From positions 13,022,001-13,086,000 of the forward strand of contig NC_079887.1 in the NCBI RefSeq assembly GCF_029227915.1: a stretch of 64,000 nt of DNA. The letters run 5' to 3'. A model generated the notes under the pieces. The model was not told the origin of the DNA. It did no database searches and saw only the letters and a program-made list of their open reading frames with translations. Within the stretch, counting starts at the first letter, position 1, and every line of letters begins with the position of its first letter. This stretch comes from Hydractinia symbiolongicarpus. Lineage: Eukaryota; Cnidaria; Hydrozoa; Anthoathecata; Hydractiniidae. The translations under genes were made by a program, and so were the position numbers. This document shows, piece by piece, positions 60,131-64,000 of the stretch.

Positions 60131-61489
60131 TAAAATAACGCCTTGGTAACTTCCTATTTCAATATGCTAAACAAGATTGTTTAGATCAAAATAGGAATGT
60201 ATTTGTGATTAACTTTTACTCATGCGCGTGGTTCCATCCCGCATGACTGTTTTCATGCGCATTAAGTTTAGAGAATGTGGCACTTTGTTAGATGCGTTGC
60301 TGCAATCTAACGAATTACGCAAATTTTTGCTTTTGTCTTAATGGGATGATTTTCTCCGATGGAAATTGTTTGTCACTTATTCTGTTCGTGTTTTTATAAC
60401 TTACAGAAGCTGCACCTCAGACGGATTAGAATTCTAATCCTGGTTTTCAATAGGCTAACCATATAGACTTGCACATCCAAAAATACAACATAAACGATGC
60501 CGTCTATCATTTTCATGCTTTTCTTTATAAAAACACAAGAAGAATAGTCATTTTTCGTAACTTAATTATCCTCCGCCACAATTTTATTTTCAAAATATTT
60601 TCATCGGCTTCTGACTTAATCAAACGCTTCATGCGATAGTGGTGTATATCTTTTCATCTCAAATTTTTTTTATCAAAATGGCCATGTGGTTGCACTCAAA
60701 TAAATACTATGGCAAATTCTTTCACTCACTGCTGCGAACATTTTGCCATACTAAATTTATCAATTTATGCTGGCAAAAATCAAAATAAATATAAGTAACC
60801 TAATTAAACATTGCAAATATAAAAAAGTTATCGCGTTTGATTTGCACATGGCATGTTAAACCTTAAAGTGCTGAAAAAGTTGTTAAAATTGTGATGCAAC
60901 CACATATTTAAGACAAAGTTTACAATTGCGAGGCTTAGTAATTCTAACGACAATTTAATTGGATCTTAACATAATTTCTTAAACGTAATTCATCAGGATT
61001 ACAAATGACACGTGAAACAATCTGTATTTGCTTATGTGGAATGAATATGGTGCCAAAATTTGAAAATTGTTTTTACCGGGGCATATTTTTCTCAAAAATT
61101 ACATTTAGTTATTTTCTTTAGAAATAGCAACTTCAAGGTTGGAATATGTTTTTAATTTAGTTAACAAAACGTTTCTATGTGATTTTTGAAAATTTAGTGC
61201 GTGGTGAAGGAATGGCACGGGCGCCGACAAACAATTTCCTAGGTAGTGGGAACTAATGACTGAAAAAAAACTGTTAATAAAATGGCGTGCAAATATTTGA
61301 AGTTGTCCTCTAGATATTTCTAGGGATCTAATTCAGAAAAGAAGGTGGAATGAAATATACATAGGTAGATTACTCACTCCAATCATCCCTGATAAAAAAT
61401 ACTTGTGAGCCAATAACTTTACAGTTATAAATTATGACAAATTTATAAAAGCGTGCTGGTACATTTAAGGATATAAAGCATTCATTGTA
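60131..61489. other. Intergenic between peptide gene 4 and its dead copy
   Basis: No gene recognised. A weak relative of the 3'-UTR hairpin (ATTTATGC, TG, GCAAAAAT; one mismatch) lies at about 60,763-60,780. Confidence 0.35.
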
Positions 61490-62930
61490 TGTAATTTCTG
61501 TTCGTCAAAGGTCATAATGTTACTCAACAAAACGAAAGATTTGACATTCATATTCAATTGAGTGAAATGTTAAGACTGTTGTAAGATATTATTTCTAAAT
61601 TACTTCGATTTTTTGTGACTGCAATATGCAATAAGCTTTCTAAAAATCATCAGTTTCCTTTTAATTTGCTGTTTTCTAGACATTTTCATTTTTTTCTAAA
61701 AAAAACTGATTCTAGTTTTTTGGTCTACTACTAAGAGGGGAGGCTCTTAGTATTAGACCAAAAAATGTGTTTTTATAAAAATCTAAGTTAGAAGCGTTGT
61801 AATGAGAAAATTTGAGTTTATCTTTATAACATTACCATAACTTTCCCAACTACCGCAAAATGTAAAGAAATTTCCACTTTTTTTACTAACGGGAATAAAA
61901 GAGTTTAAATGTTTTTGTAGAATCGGCTATTTTCATTGTAATTATGCAATTTGTGACAGATTCTATCTTCTTCAGATAACCAATACAAATAGAATTAAAT
62001 TTTGAATTTTATTGCGTATTGTGCATAGATAGGTAGCAACAAATACAACCTTTTTTTATGATATTTTGCTAAAAATATACAATTTTATATTCAGTGTATT
62101 CATTCAAGTATATTTAATACGACTTGCGAAAGTATATAAAAAATAACTTTTCCTTTTATCTTTAAAAATACCTGTGTGGCAATTGTGACATATATTAACC
62201 CAGCTCCCACACAGACGAAGTTCTATTTGTTTTATTTGTTTTACAAGTATTTAGTCAATATAAAGTTTACTTTTGCAGTTAGTAACGCTCTGTTGGTTTG
62301 TTGGAAAAGGGTAGCGGCACTACATAAGTACATAAATTGTGGCACATTTATGAAATATTATTGTCTGTCAACAATGTGTGTTTAAAAAGATTTGTCTTCA
62401 TTTAATTTTGTTAATTTGGGATGGGTCGTCATATTGACATTAAAAGCTAGCAATTGGTAACGTTTTGCTGGCAAAGTTTGTAATGTAGAGGGTATCGCCT
62501 TACACGAGTGCATAAATTTTGACTTTCTTATGTGCTGTATAAGATAACAAAATTTTGCTGGTTTATGTTGCGCACGTTTTTAATGATACGTGCCTTTATC
62601 GTGTTATTTTTATGATTACATTGATATTTATGCAAGCTTTCCCTTAACAGATTATTAGGGTTTTCGATTTCGTCTTTCTTAAAAGTGTCGTTGGTGCATA
62701 ATTGCAATGATGCTCAGTAAAAATTGCAGGAGAATATTCTAGAAATCTTCCTATCAGAACCTGAAAACACAGGAAAAATTAACAGTGTAAAAAGTTCAAA
62801 TAGAACGGTGAGCCACATTAGCAGTTATAAAAGCGTACGTGTTCCTGTGATTAAACTTATAAATATCACCCTTGTCGACTGCTTTTATACAATGTATTTT
62901 AGATAGGTAATACATATTTCTTAATTTATA
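61490..62930 (-). pseudogene. Degenerate duplicate of the peptide gene 4 locus
   Basis: Collinear matches to 59,150-60,130: TCAACAAAACGAAA (59,171 and 61,523), TGCATAGATAGGTAGCAACA against ACATAGGTGGGTACCAACA, ACAAGTATTTAGTCAAT plus AAAGTT at the coding end (59,762 and 62,245), AAATCTTCCTATCA in the signal-peptide region (59,956 and 62,742), and the TATA region. The reading frame is not preserved and extra sequence separates the blocks (about 1.44 kb against 0.98 kb). This is a dead copy. Confidence 0.65.
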
Positions 62931-64000
62931 TTATACAATAAACAACATTATTTTGATCTAAGTAAAACAAATGGATGCTTATTAATTCTTTTTAGTCACC
63001 TGTGTGGTCTCTTGCTTGTCCTTTTGTCATTTATGCACAATTGAACCAATTGATGATATGTTCATCGTTCTACATATTCATAGGAGGTGTACTTTGATAA
63101 GGATAAAACAATTAATCTCGTTTTCCAATTCCGATATAAAAAGAACACCACGACACCTTAGTGTTATATGAGGAAAAAAATTAGTATATTTAAACGTGTA
63201 TAATTACCAATGAGTTTCCGTTATGAGAGACGTACTTACACATCAAAATTAATAAAGTTGACAATGTAAACGAAATCATTTAGCAATCGTTTCAAGACTG
63301 TTTGACTATCACACACCTTTTCCTATGAAAAATGCAAACGAGTCTAATTCTTAAGGTTGCTTATGCTTCATTGTATTTTGATATTAAAATATTTTGCCCC
63401 GATGGCTTTTTTAGATACAAAGCTATTATTAAAGAGCTGGGTTTTTTTCATTGAAAAAATTGATCATAAATCAGCTCTTTTTATACCTATGTCTAAATTA
63501 ATTTTATTCCAAAATGCATATTAAACAAGAAAGCTTAAAAACTTTAACAGTGCTGCTGCTTCTAAAACTTAACTAATACACTAGTAAAATTAATTCAGTT
63601 TAGCACATCAAGCATCTAAGGTACAAAATGCCTGAAAAACGTTCCCTAGTAAATATTAAACTTATATTCTGCTGTTTTTGCGCATGACAAACGAGAATCT
63701 CTCGCATAAATTTAAAGCCAACCGACATTTTTTGGACACGTCTAACTTTCTGAATAACTTTCTGCATATTCATGCACAAACATTACTATAAGCTTTGGCA
63801 AGACCTTTTTTTATCCAACGAAACTATGATTAAATGTCATACCCGGTATTTTAACAGCCATATATTTGCGTCTTTTTCGTCCCTTACAATAACATAATGT
63901 CATTTGTTATGCTCTTTTTGACAAATATATTTTGTTTATTAACTACGATTTTTTTCATTGCCAAAACGCCGTCATTTGTTATACATACCTCTTGATAGTC
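62931..64000. other. Intergenic to window end
   Basis: AT-rich, with only short frames. Nothing recognised. Confidence 0.4.

Overview
The window is AT-rich animal DNA: split genes with GT-AG introns, AATAAA poly(A) signals, TATA boxes, long non-coding stretches and many cut-and-paste DNA transposons. NIDO, Kazal, H-type-lectin-like, C-type lectin, EGF and D8C modules on one protein, plus the transposon mix, suit a cnidarian (a hydrozoan is plausible). The species cannot be fixed from the sequence alone.

Layout. 0.5-5.8 kb (+): the 3' part of a large mosaic extracellular protein, eight exons in view. 5.8-10.8 kb: mostly empty, with one acidic ORF fragment and a tRNA-derived SINE head. 11.8-13.2 kb: an inverted copy of repeat family A. 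14.07-17.96 kb (-): a complete seven-exon sialate O-acetylesterase gene (503 codons). 19.7-26.2 kb: a giant fold-back of family A, two units forward then two reversed. 30-40 kb: three intronless genes for small secreted peptides that share a CDExC motif, a promoter motif and a 3'-UTR hairpin. 41-47 kb: another family A copy, split by a 2.95 kb transposon (W) with terminal inverted repeats and subterminal palindromes. 47.4-54.4 kb: three transposons nested one inside another (pogo-like Y, holding pogo-like X, holding a PIF/Harbinger element). 54.87-56.96 kb: a TIR element (Z) carrying a 60-bp tandem array. 58-63 kb: a fourth, diverged peptide gene on the minus strand, a degenerate duplicate of it, and a mini-ORF with a hairpin.

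The best candidate for an undescribed system is the small-peptide family. All four have a signal peptide, one short intronless ORF with a single CxxxC pair, and a TATA promoter. The three plus-strand genes also share a 3'-UTR hairpin (8-bp stem, 2-nt loop) with two compensatory base-pair changes. Two of them share a 16-base promoter motif exactly and the third has a variant. This suggests a co-regulated, locally duplicated set of secreted peptides. Their function (defence, venom, signalling or other) is not readable from sequence.

The transposon history can be read in layers, because several insertions have recognisable target duplications or an intact homologous empty site in the same window.
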